A stretch of DNA of 7,679 bases. Source: Fen-1118 sp964491625. GTDB lineage: Bacteria; Myxococcota_A; Polyangia; Fen-1088. The notes under the pieces were generated by a model. It worked only from the letters and a program-made list of their open reading frames with translations. It did no database searches and was not told where the DNA came from. Within the stretch, counting starts at the first letter, position 1. Each line of letters starts with the position of its first letter. Positions 1 through 6,589 of the stretch are shown here, in pieces. The position numbers were made by a program, and so were the translations under genes. The stretch covers positions 1 through 7,679 of the forward strand of contig CAZBIU010000337.1 in assembly GCA_964491625.1 (NCBI GenBank). The letters are read 5' to 3'.

Positions 1-30
1 ATTGTCAAGTCGGGCTCCCGGACAACGGCG

Positions 31-339
31 GTGGGCCTTCGCCGCAGCAACCCGAGAACCTTGTCCGTACTATGGGAGGACGGACAGCAAGGTCACTTCG
101 ACGTCAGAGATCTCCGCCTCGCCTGCCCGTGCGCCCTTTGCGTGGAGGAGATGAGCGGCAGGGCGCTTTTGGATCCAAGTAAGGTAAGGCCCGACGTCGC
201 CCCGGTCACGCTCACGAGCGTAGGCAGCTACGGAATCACCATCAAGTGGAACGACGGTCATAGCACGGGGATTTACGCCTTCGAGACCCTGCGTGAGCAG
301 GCCGAACGTGGCACCGGCGAGGCTGCGGAAGATGTCTGA
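31..339 (+). CDS. GBBH-like N-terminal domain (DUF971) protein, possibly 5' partial
   Basis: This is a 102-residue protein spanning one DUF971/GBBH-N domain. The family signature is visible: a WEDG turn near residue 16, the conserved CPCALCVEEMSG block at about residues 32-43, and the WNDGHSTGIYAFE block near residue 73. In this family the domain stands alone, or is fused to gamma-butyrobetaine hydroxylases or to the C-terminus of Mrp/ApbC Fe-S carriers, and the Cys-rich block is thought to bind metal. The GTG at 31 gives the usual stand-alone length, but no ribosome binding site precedes it. The frame is open to the window edge, so the gene could begin further left or be the tail of an Mrp-DUF971 fusion. 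Its stop codon overlaps the start of the Nfu-type gene by 8 nt, which suggests an Fe-S maturation role. Family assignment is secure; the start and function are inferred. Confidence 0.85.
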   Translation: MGLRRSNPRTLSVLWEDGQQGHFDVRDLRLACPCALCVEEMSGRALLDPSKVRPDVAPVTLTSVGSYGITIKWNDGHSTGIYAFETLREQAERGTGEAAEDV

Positions 340-955
340 CGCCCACCCGGTACCCCTGATTACGATTCGAGCAGAAATCCTGCTGGCCGACCCCGACACC
401 TGCAAATTCACGGTCAGCCAAACTGTTCACAAAGGGGGGCCGTACTTCTTCGACCGACCCGAACGCGCCGCCGGTTCGCCACTGCCGGAGCTCCTGTTCG
501 GCCTGGCGGGCGTTGCCCACGTACTCATCGCCGAGAATGTCGTCACCGTGGGGAAGGCGCCAGAAATCGCATGGGCCCAACTGAAAGGCGCCATCGGTGC
601 GAAAATTCGCATGCAGATGCTCACGGGCGTGCCCGCGATCCTCGAGGCCGCTTCCCATCCGATACCGTGGGGTCGCTCCGACGCCGAGGTCCGTTCCGCC
701 ATCCAGAAGCTTCTCGACGAAGAGCTCAACCGAGGCATCGCCGGACACGGTGGAATGATCTCGCTCGTCGACTATCAGGCCGGAAAGCTTTCCATCGCCA
801 TGAGCGGGGGATGCCAGGGGTGTGCTTCCTCGCAGGTGACTTTGCGACAAGGTGTGGAGGTGATGGTGCGCCGGATCGCGCCGGAGGTCGTCGAAATCGT
901 GGACACGACCGATCACGCCGCTGGCAAAACGCCGTTCTACCACCCTGCGGGATAG
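332..955 (+). CDS. Nfu/NifU-family iron-sulfur cluster scaffold protein
   Basis: A 207-residue protein with two domains in the order of mitochondrial and bacterial Nfu proteins. Residues about 25-100 match the Nfu N-terminal domain (FTVSQTVHKGGPYFF, then FGLAGVAHVLIAENVVTVGK). Residues about 115-195 form the NifU C-terminal domain with the GHGGMISLVD strand and the cluster-binding CxxC at C161 and C164 (SGGCQGCASS). Nfu proteins hold a [4Fe-4S] cluster, usually bridged between two subunits through CxxC, and pass it to apo-enzymes in the cytoplasm. I chose ATG at 332 over the in-frame GTG at 293 because the preceding GAGG at 319-322 is well spaced and the Nfu domain starts soon after. The start overlaps the upstream stop (ATGTCTGA), indicating translational coupling with the DUF971 gene. 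There is no obvious terminator after the stop. Confidence 0.9.
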   Translation: MSDAHPVPLITIRAEILLADPDTCKFTVSQTVHKGGPYFFDRPERAAGSPLPELLFGLAGVAHVLIAENVVTVGKAPEIAWAQLKGAIGAKIRMQMLTGVPAILEAASHPIPWGRSDAEVRSAIQKLLDEELNRGIAGHGGMISLVDYQAGKLSIAMSGGCQGCASSQVTLRQGVEVMVRRIAPEVVEIVDTTDHAAGKTPFYHPAG

Positions 956-1118
956 CCCCGTCATCCTGCGATACCGGAGCCGTACCTGGAGATGATCACA
1001 CCGCCACGAAGGAGCGGCGAGCTGATCGCGCTGCCCGTGCTTGGCGGAGTACAGCACGACTACCGCCTGGCGGCGTAGACGACCCAGCTAAGCCGCGCAT
1101 GATGGGCGCGCCTGCTGG

Positions 1119-1132
1119 GCGGACAAGTCCGC
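1119..1132. repeat. short palindrome GCGGAC-AA-GTCCGC
   Basis: Perfect 6-bp arms around a 2-nt centre. It lies in the gene-free stretch about 300 bp before the methyltransferase start. No T-run follows on either strand, so it does not look like an intrinsic terminator. Short GC palindromes also arise by chance in such DNA. Confidence 0.4.
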
Positions 1133-1260
1133 GCGACGTGCCGAAGCGTCTTGATCCATTCCGGCCAGAGCGCAACCGGGGCCATCGGCATCGCCCTGGT
1201 CGGCGAAGTCACCATTGCTCGTCTGCCCGTTTCGCGCGCGGCATCGGGTTTTCGCGGAGT

Positions 1261-1280
1261 ACGAAGTGGCTCCACTTCGT
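1261..1280. repeat. 20-bp palindrome ACGAAGTGG-CT-CCACTTCGT
   Basis: Perfect 9-bp arms around a 2-nt centre, about 155 bp upstream of the methyltransferase start. No U-tract follows on either strand. The symmetry and position fit a dimeric repressor operator or a remnant of a mobile-element end. No other copy was seen in the window. Confidence 0.5.
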
Positions 1281-1420
1281 CGCCGACCACCGCCCGAGCT
1301 CGAAGCCGAGCTGGTGAAGCTGCGGGGGTGATCAAGGGGTGGAGACAGACAATCGAGTATCAATGCCCCGCCGTCCTGGTTAGAATCATCGGCTCCTCGC
1401 CGGACTCGCCCCGCTGCGGT

Positions 1421-1425
1421 AGGAG
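1421..1425 (+). promoter_or_regulatory. ribosome binding site deciding the methyltransferase start
   Basis: AGGAG lies 10 nt before the ATG at 1436. It is the only strong Shine-Dalgarno match in front of any in-frame start I examined, and it supports 1436 rather than an upstream start at 1151. Confidence 0.75.
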
Positions 1426-1435
1426 AGCCCCGCCA

Positions 1436-2329
1436 ATGCTCAACAAAACGCGATTGCTGAAGAGAGTCGCCGGCCTCGTGGCCGCCTCGCCCCTGCTGAC
1501 CCGAGCGCGGCGTCTTCACGATCTCAACGTTCAGAAATTCTATCTCCCGCTGTCGAAAGTGGACAAGATTCTGGTGGGCGGGTACATGGTTCTGCGGGAC
1601 TATTCCCTGGACACGTTTCCCCCGACGTTCGAGGATCAGAGCAAGGCGCACCAGGCGGAAATCGACCTCAGCCAGTCATTGGCCGGCGCCACGGTTGCCC
1701 AGGTCCAGGAAGGCGACACGCGCAAGCCTTTCTGGGACGCGGCGAGCTTCCACCGATACTCGAGCGATTTCTGGAGGCTCTTGCGGACGCTGGATCGCCT
1801 TGACCTCAAACCCGGAGCCCGACTCCTCGAGCTTGGATGTGGCGGCGGGTGGACCGCCGAGTTCCTGGCGCTGGCAGGGTATTCGATCACGGGAACGACG
1901 ATTGGAACGAGCGAGCTTGCCGTTGCGGAGACGAGAGCGGCAGCCTTCCGGCTGCGCGGCTTGGGCAACGAACTGTGCTTCTGCTTGGGCGCCATGGAGT
2001 CCGTCGATGCCACCGTCGCGGGCCTTCCGAGGTTCGATGGCGTGTTCGTGTTCGAAGCGCTCCATCACGCATTCGATTGGCGCAAGGCTATCCAGGCTTC
2101 CTATCGCTGCTTGTCGCCCAACGGTTGGCTGATACTGGCGAATGAGCCCAACCTCTTCCACACATTGAAGAGCTATCGGGTTGGCAAACTGTCCGGCACT
2201 CACGAGATTGGAATGTCGCGCGGGAGGCTGCTGGAGGAGATGACACGAGCAGGGTTCAAGGAGGTCCTCGTGCTGGCGCCGAGGTTCAACAACTTTTTCA
2301 GTGAGCACTGGCTCGCAGCCAGAAAGTGA
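1436..2329 (+). CDS. class I SAM-dependent methyltransferase
   Basis: A 297-residue predicted cytoplasmic methyltransferase with a Rossmann-fold core at about residues 125-240 (Methyltransf_11/25-like). Motif I is LLELGCGGG at 130-138, the glycine loop that holds SAM. The strand FDGVFVFEALHH at 200-211 and LSPNGWLILANEP at 226-238 are the usual later motifs. About 120 residues precede the core and have no motif I know; they include a basic, mildly hydrophobic stretch at 7-24. One oddity: the end of the second strand, where most family members have an acidic residue that contacts the SAM ribose (GVD/GIE), reads GTTIG around residues 153-157, so Thr155 takes the acidic place. The gene stands alone: 480 bp follow the Nfu-type gene and the next gene is convergent. 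The substrate cannot be told. Similar stand-alone enzymes modify sugars, lipids or small metabolites, but nothing here decides. Confidence 0.87.
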   Translation: MLNKTRLLKRVAGLVAASPLLTRARRLHDLNVQKFYLPLSKVDKILVGGYMVLRDYSLDTFPPTFEDQSKAHQAEIDLSQSLAGATVAQVQEGDTRKPFWDAASFHRYSSDFWRLLRTLDRLDLKPGARLLELGCGGGWTAEFLALAGYSITGTTIGTSELAVAETRAAAFRLRGLGNELCFCLGAMESVDATVAGLPRFDGVFVFEALHHAFDWRKAIQASYRCLSPNGWLILANEPNLFHTLKSYRVGKLSGTHEIGMSRGRLLEEMTRAGFKEVLVLAPRFNNFFSEHWLAARK

Positions 2330-2330
2330 C

Positions 2331-2347
2331 CCGCCATCCGCTGGCGG
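2331..2347 (+). terminator. possible hairpin terminator after the methyltransferase gene
   Basis: CCGCCA-TCCGC-TGGCGG forms a 6-bp GC stem with a 5-nt loop starting 1 nt after the methyltransferase stop codon. No U-run follows (CAAGG instead), so it is not a classic intrinsic terminator. It could stabilise the mRNA 3' end or terminate inefficiently. Confidence 0.3.
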
Positions 2348-2354
2348 CAAGGTA

Positions 2355-2469
2355 GTCACCTCTGAGGGGCTTTGCCCAACAATTGGCGCCTGCTCAACAT
2401 TTCCTGCGACCATCGTATGCGGTCATCGCGTTAACTCGGAATTGCTGGGCAAAGCCCTGAGGAGGTGGC
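2355..2469. repeat. inverted-repeat element, about 115 bp, MITE-like or IS remnant
   Basis: The left arm at 2355-2384 and the right arm at 2440-2469 are inverted copies matching at 24 of 30 positions. They share an identical core of GGGCTTTGCCCA followed, after one differing base, by CAATT. The spacer is 55 bp and encodes nothing recognisable. Each arm contains its own small hairpin (GGGC-TTT-GCCC). The element sits between two convergent genes. I could not find a clear target duplication at its edges. It fits a miniature inverted-repeat element or two residual IS ends; a large cruciform or bidirectional transcription barrier is another reading. The family is not recognised. Confidence 0.6.
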
Positions 2470-2628
2470 GGTGGCGAAGAGCCAGGCTCGGGCAGCGCGT
2501 CTGGCCGCCAACCGCGCCACATCCTGCGAGCGCCGTCTCGGCCAGCAACCCAGCCTACCGACACAGCACTTTCTTCAGTGATTTCCTCGGCGACGATGTT
2601 GCGAACAAGAAGTTCAAAATGTCTGCGT
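2470..2628. other. intergenic region downstream of the phosphoesterase gene
   Basis: This is the rest of the convergent gap. A 36-codon plus-strand frame opens with GTG at 2471 behind a GGAGG-like stretch at 2461-2465, directly beside the right arm of the inverted repeat, and stops at 2581. It has a basic, Arg/Ala-rich start and no recognised domain. It could be the truncated start of a lost element gene or chance. No intrinsic terminator with a U-run is visible for the minus-strand gene. Confidence 0.4.
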
Positions 2629-5145
2629 TCACAGCAGGGGTACGAACGCGACGCCGCGGATGACCTCTCCCACTTTCGAGGTCTGCAAGGTGCTGAAAAT
2701 CTCCAGGTCATCGTCGGCATCGACTGCCGGTGCGGACATGGCCGAGAGCCGATCGCGGATGGTGACCAGCCTGGTCGGATCCGGCTCACCGCCGGACATG
2801 GAGCTGAACTGGGATGTGACTGCGTAGATGGTCACCGTGCCATCGTCGTTCACTTTGCCGGTCATGTTGCGCAGGCCCGTCGCGTACGTCGCAACCGAAT
2901 AGTCGGGGACGATCTTCGGTTGGTAGAGATCGAGCCCGGCGGTGAGCGTGTAGTCGAGCTGCCAGGTTCCACCCACCAAACTCCACTTTTCAAGGCCGGC
3001 CAAGGCATCGGGAATGAGGCTGCCGCTTGCATCCACGTTGGCATAGCCCTCGTCCGCGACATACAGCGTGGTCGCATTGGCGAACCAGAAGCCGAACGGC
3101 GTGTAGGGCGACGGTGCTCCGCTGACCGGATCGGTCGCCGGCGCGCTGAACAACGGCACGATGGTGTTGCCGGTACCGAGGGGCAGGCCATTGCCCGTGC
3201 CGTTCCGCACTTGGAAGACGCCGTCGTCGCCGTTGCCACCGCTTCCCTTGGCGACATACAAGTTGCCGCCAAAGATGCCGACGGCTCGGAAATTGCTGTC
3301 CTTGACGTGCTGCTTGGCCGACTCATCGGGTCGGTCGGTGGCAAAGTAGACCCCAAGCTCGATGGAAACTGGGGATCCGGGCGTGCCGTAGCGAGCGCCA
3401 ATGGTGGTTCCAGGTCCGGTGCCGTCCTTGGCAATGGTCGAATCGGAGTTGCCGGCCATGTAGAACTGCGTCCCATCGGCCGAGACGACCGCGCGCGGAT
3501 TGTCCCCGCTATAGGCATTGGATTCGACGGTCAGCGACACCGACCCATCGGCGGCGATGAGCGCGACCTCGCGATCGAAGAGCGGGTTGGTGTTGCCCGC
3601 CAGGTTCGCAGCGGTGTCGTATGAATTGGAAACCCCGCCCGCGCCGACCGGGCCGGCATAGCCCATATAAGTCAGAAAACGCCGATCTTGCGAAAGCATC
3701 AGCGCGCCTTCCGATTTGGAGCTGAAGCTGGTCGTGATGCCGGTCAACGAGAGCGTGCGCAGAGGCGAGGCGTCCGGGCTGGCGGGAACGACGTCGACGA
3801 AGATGCTGCCCTGGATGCCAGTTACCGTCGGATCGCTGAAGATGAAAGGATAGTCTTGCGTGTTGCCGAAGGTGTTGCCGTCGTAGCGCACGCGGCTCAG
3901 TGCCAGGACGTCCTGCGCGCGCCGTACGGGGCTGGCATCGTCGGGATCGAAGAGCCCCAGCATCAACTGTGTGTCGTCGAACCCGCAGGTGGCGCCCAGG
4001 CAGTCGAGCCCCCACAGCCGTTGGATCGTGCCGAGCAACGAGTAGTGGTTGAAGGCCGTATCCACGCTCTGGTGGCGCGCCTTGCGCGAAGTAATGACCA
4101 GCGCGGGCGCGTGGCCGCCGCCAAGAACATCGCCGCCCACACCGAGCGGGGCCGAACAGCAACCTTGCGTACCGGTGTAGTCGTTCTCGTCGAAGGCGAT
4201 GACGATGGCCGAATTCTCGCGCCACGCGCGCGAGTGCATGATGGCGTCGACCGTCGTCTTCACGAAGGCATCACCGAGCGCGATGACCTTGTGATCCAGC
4301 CCGGAATCGGGCGAGGCGCAATCCGGAATCCCAACCGCGGCGGCGTTGTCCGCGGAGACGCCGTGCATGTCGTGGCATTGATCGGGACTGATCCACACGA
4401 AGTTCGGGACCTCGTCCCTGGCGAGGTCGCGGGCGAAGCCGTCGAACGGGACGATCCGTTGCATCCTATGTGGGTTGTTGCGGATGTCGGAAAAGTACAT
4501 GAAGGGATCGTGCTTCTGCGCGTACAGCTTGCGCGGCGTGGAAACGCCCGCGACCACGTCGACCGGCGCGTATTCCACCGTCGAGCCGACGCTCGGGATG
4601 GACTGCATGTACGCCTTCCATGTCAGCCGTTTCGCTTCGAGCTGGTCCACCAGGTTCGCTCCGTCGAAGAGGTGCGGTTTGGCGCTGCTGCTGGCGATCT
4701 CAGCCGCTGTCAGCAGAACAGTGGAAGTGGCGTCGCCCGAATCGGGGACGAATTCCTCGGGAGCGCAGGTGACGTCAGCGCCCGCTTTGCAGTCGTCCCA
4801 AATGCCCTGAAAGTCGCCCGAAACCGCCGCCAGGTAATTGGGCAGGCTGGGGTGGGTCACGCCAAAGTAGTTGGTCGCCAGGCCGTATTGGCTGGCCAAT
4901 CTGTTGATGGCCGGTGCATCGGCGGTGTTGCCGATGATCTGATTCGTGCCGTGGTTTTCCATCATGATATAGAAGATGTGATCGAGGCGTTCGTGCATCT
5001 CCTCGGAAGCGCGCGATCCTGGATCTTGTTCAAGCAAAGCTTTGGCTGCGGGCTGTGGCGTCTCGGGCGGCGCGCTTTCCGTGCATCCGCAGACGAGCGC
5101 AAAGGGGAGGAGGAGCAGGTTCGAAAGGAGAACGGTGGTTTTCAT
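2629..5145 (-). CDS. secreted/lipoprotein phosphoesterase (PF04185-type) with C-terminal beta-propeller-like region
   Basis: An 838-residue exported protein. The N-terminus is a lipoprotein signal: a hydrophobic run to residue 18, then VCGC with C21 as probable lipidated Cys and a Pro/Ala/Glu-rich tether after it. Residues about 53-400 are a phosphoesterase domain of the phospholipase C/acid phosphatase family, with FYIMMENHG (58-66), THPSLPNYL (97-105), SPDQCHDMHG (253-262), AFDENDYTG (317-325) and GGHAPALVITS (343-353), the blocks that carry the metal-binding and active-site residues. Residues about 410-838 are not a family I can name. They contain repeated short strand motifs (SADGTQFYMAG, GGNLYVAKG, ATTLYVADEG, DGTVTIYAVTS) typical of secreted beta-propellers. 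GGAGG at 5151-5155, 5 nt before ATG, fixes the start. The likely activity is hydrolysis of phosphomonoesters or phosphodiesters outside the cytoplasmic membrane; the substrate is unknown. It is monocistronic as far as visible. Confidence 0.88.
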   Translation of the reverse strand: MKTTVLLSNLLLLPFALVCGCTESAPPETPQPAAKALLEQDPGSRASEEMHERLDHIFYIMMENHGTNQIIGNTADAPAINRLASQYGLATNYFGVTHPSLPNYLAAVSGDFQGIWDDCKAGADVTCAPEEFVPDSGDATSTVLLTAAEIASSSAKPHLFDGANLVDQLEAKRLTWKAYMQSIPSVGSTVEYAPVDVVAGVSTPRKLYAQKHDPFMYFSDIRNNPHRMQRIVPFDGFARDLARDEVPNFVWISPDQCHDMHGVSADNAAAVGIPDCASPDSGLDHKVIALGDAFVKTTVDAIMHSRAWRENSAIVIAFDENDYTGTQGCCSAPLGVGGDVLGGGHAPALVITSRKARHQSVDTAFNHYSLLGTIQRLWGLDCLGATCGFDDTQLMLGLFDPDDASPVRRAQDVLALSRVRYDGNTFGNTQDYPFIFSDPTVTGIQGSIFVDVVPASPDASPLRTLSLTGITTSFSSKSEGALMLSQDRRFLTYMGYAGPVGAGGVSNSYDTAANLAGNTNPLFDREVALIAADGSVSLTVESNAYSGDNPRAVVSADGTQFYMAGNSDSTIAKDGTGPGTTIGARYGTPGSPVSIELGVYFATDRPDESAKQHVKDSNFRAVGIFGGNLYVAKGSGGNGDDGVFQVRNGTGNGLPLGTGNTIVPLFSAPATDPVSGAPSPYTPFGFWFANATTLYVADEGYANVDASGSLIPDALAGLEKWSLVGGTWQLDYTLTAGLDLYQPKIVPDYSVATYATGLRNMTGKVNDDGTVTIYAVTSQFSSMSGGEPDPTRLVTIRDRLSAMSAPAVDADDDLEIFSTLQTSKVGEVIRGVAFVPLL

Positions 5146-5206
5146 GAAGACCTCCGGTAGTAGATGAATGTTCGGAGTTCTTCCTGGATCCGCCCGGTTG
5201 ACCGCG

Positions 5207-5226
5207 CCGTCACAACTTGGTGACGG
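5207..5226. promoter_or_regulatory. candidate operator palindrome upstream of the phosphoesterase gene
   Basis: CCGTCAC-AACTTG-GTGACGG has perfect 7-bp arms around a 6-nt centre. It ends 61 nt before the phosphoesterase start codon on the minus strand, where a promoter operator is expected. No U-run follows on the minus strand, so a terminator for the xylanase gene is less likely. No clear -35/-10 pair was found beside it. The regulator is unknown. Confidence 0.4.
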
Positions 5227-5396
5227 TTAGGGCGTTTGGCATCCCGGCCGCCTGGCGCGGCCACGGGAACCTCTCATCTGCGCAAACTATCGGCCCACGC
5301 CAGAAAGCTCGAAATGAAGACTTTGATTTCCTGTTCGCGATCCATCGCGGTCAGCCTCTCATACGGTCCGAGGGTCATTGGCCCTGGTTAGGGCGT
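5225..5396 (+). repeat. pair of 11-bp direct repeats GGTTAGGGCGT
   Basis: Two identical copies lie at 5225-5235 and 5386-5396, 161 bp apart, at the two sides of the region between the phosphoesterase and xylanase genes. The first abuts the palindrome at 5207-5226; the second ends 18 nt before the xylanase stop codon at 5415. A weak GC-rich hairpin (5243-5267, stem GGCCGC/GCGGCC) lies between them and could end xylanase transcription, though it lacks a U-run. The repeats may be protein binding sites, a footprint of an excised element, or chance. Confidence 0.35.
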
Positions 5397-5414
5397 CATG
5401 CGCAGGCTCCCGGC

Positions 5415-6584
5415 TCATTGGGCCATGATCATGCTTGCCGATGTGAAATCGACCCTTCCACTGCCGCCCAACGCTTCCGTGCCAAGCATGATTTCCGTAA
5501 TTGCCCCAAGCGCCAGGCCCACCTTTCTCCACGCATTGAAGTGATCGGTAATCGATATTTGCCCGCATTGGCGGGCCGTCTTTCGGACACTGTAAAGCTC
5601 CGTCCAGTTCGAAATGCCGGAGCACAATGAGGGCCCGGTTCCGGTCATGACGCTCGCGTATATGATGTAGTCACCCCCATCAATTGTGGCTGTGCCCACA
5701 CTGGAAACAGCGCCCGGATTGATTGGCATGGTATTGAACGAGTCTTCGACAATGTACCATTCGACACATGGGCTTTGCGAAATCCCGCGGACCCCTACGT
5801 AGGAGTAGCCGCCGTCTGTGCCGGTTCTTGTCTCCGCAAATTGCGCAGTAATCGTCCCGAGCTGGTCGTAGGCCTTGCCCTCGTTCCATGTCCAGCCGAC
5901 ACGGGCCAGGAGGTCCCCGGAGTTGTTCCATGTGGCGCTGAACGCGGCATCGCCACGGTCGTAGGTGATGAGGCATCCTCCACTGCCGTTCTCCCAGAAC
6001 AGCCATTGGTAGCTGCCGTAGGTGCCCGAAGCATTCCCATCGCAGTGCGAGGTGCCGTTGCTCAGCGCGGGCCCCGTGGGGCAAGCGGAGAGCGTGCCAC
6101 CCGTCCCGCCCGTTGCGGTCGTACCGCCAGCGCCGAGCGTACCGTCAACGCCGGTCGCAACATCAGCGCCGGTCGTGCCGCCAAGGCCGACCGTGCCCCC
6201 AGCTCCGAGCCCGCCGCCGTTGCCAGGCGCATCGGGCACAGCAGCGTCCAGGCCGAGAGACTCGGCCGTGCCACCAACTTCCCCGCCGGCGCCATCCGAC
6301 CCAGCCGAGCCGCCAGCGCCCGTGCTGGCCGGAGTAGTGCCGGTCGCGTGCCCTGCAACAGGGCCATCGTGGCCGCCCAGCGTGGCCAAGCCGCCAGCTC
6401 CGACCAGGCCGCCCGAGCCTACCACCACGTCCGTGCCGACCACTCCGCCCGACGAAATCGCGACATCGGGCGGCGCTCCGGCTTCTCTGCCCGAAGCACC
6501 GGCGGATCTTCCGCAGCCGTCTCCGGCGATTCCTGCCCCGCCAGCGAGAAGCACGACGCGCGCAATGCCGACCAAGGTCCGCAT
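5415..6584 (-). CDS. secreted GH11 endo-1,4-beta-xylanase with long Gly-rich spacer
   Basis: A 389-residue protein. Residues 1-23 look like a signal peptide (hydrophobic core VVLLAGGAGIA) with a Cys at 24; GDGC is a poor lipobox, so secretion or lipidation are both possible. Residues about 28-165 are a low-complexity Gly/Ala/Thr/Val/Ser spacer. Residues about 168-389 are a glycoside hydrolase family 11 jelly-roll domain: GSYQWLFWENGSGGCLITY, FSATWNNSGDLLARVGW, then SQSPCVEWYIVEDSF with nucleophile E275, the thumb region IDGGDYIIYASVMTGTGPSL, the YSVRKT strand, DHFNAW and LGTEALGGSG with acid/base E370. GH11 enzymes cleave internal beta-1,4-xylose bonds of xylan outside the cell. Start ATG is the first in frame; no Shine-Dalgarno is evident. 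A weak promoter-like pair (TTGTAG 6618-6623, GATTAT 6594-6599 on the minus strand) would give an almost leaderless mRNA. Confidence 0.88.
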   Translation of the reverse strand: MRTLVGIARVVLLAGGAGIAGDGCGRSAGASGREAGAPPDVAISSGGVVGTDVVVGSGGLVGAGGLATLGGHDGPVAGHATGTTPASTGAGGSAGSDGAGGEVGGTAESLGLDAAVPDAPGNGGGLGAGGTVGLGGTTGADVATGVDGTLGAGGTTATGGTGGTLSACPTGPALSNGTSHCDGNASGTYGSYQWLFWENGSGGCLITYDRGDAAFSATWNNSGDLLARVGWTWNEGKAYDQLGTITAQFAETRTGTDGGYSYVGVRGISQSPCVEWYIVEDSFNTMPINPGAVSSVGTATIDGGDYIIYASVMTGTGPSLCSGISNWTELYSVRKTARQCGQISITDHFNAWRKVGLALGAITEIMLGTEALGGSGRVDFTSASMIMAQ

Positions 6585-6589
6585 GGACC

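Larger units (their letters stand above)
956..1435 (+). other. intergenic region without a convincing gene
   Basis: About 480 bp lie between the Nfu-type gene and the methyltransferase gene. Open frames run through it on both strands, but none shows a recognisable domain or has a good ribosome binding site. One plus-strand frame could extend the methyltransferase N-terminus back to 1151, but the strong AGGAG before 1436 and the composition of that extension argue against it. Two compact palindromes are present (1119-1132 and 1261-1280). The region may be a decayed gene or insertion remnant plus the promoter of the methyltransferase gene; no promoter boxes are convincing. Confidence 0.5.

Noticed and set aside
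1151..1435. N-terminal extension of the methyltransferase to 1151
   Set aside because: There is no ribosome binding site at 1151, and the Arg/Ser-rich text looks random. AGGAG before 1436 is well placed.
242..1651. Minus-strand frames opposite the Nfu-type gene and in the following gap
   Set aside because: No family motif was recognised and composition is that of a shadow; in the gap they could be relics but nothing supports a product.
2578..5160. Long plus-strand open frames (348 and 490 codons) opposite the phosphoesterase gene
   Set aside because: They are antisense shadows from GC-rich third positions. They show no domain and no ribosome binding site, while the minus strand has clear family motifs.
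6022..6480. Repetitive GC-rich tract suspected as a tandem repeat or CRISPR-like array
   Set aside because: The repeats are irregular Gly-Gly-Thr/Ala codons of the xylanase spacer without constant repeat length or unique spacers.
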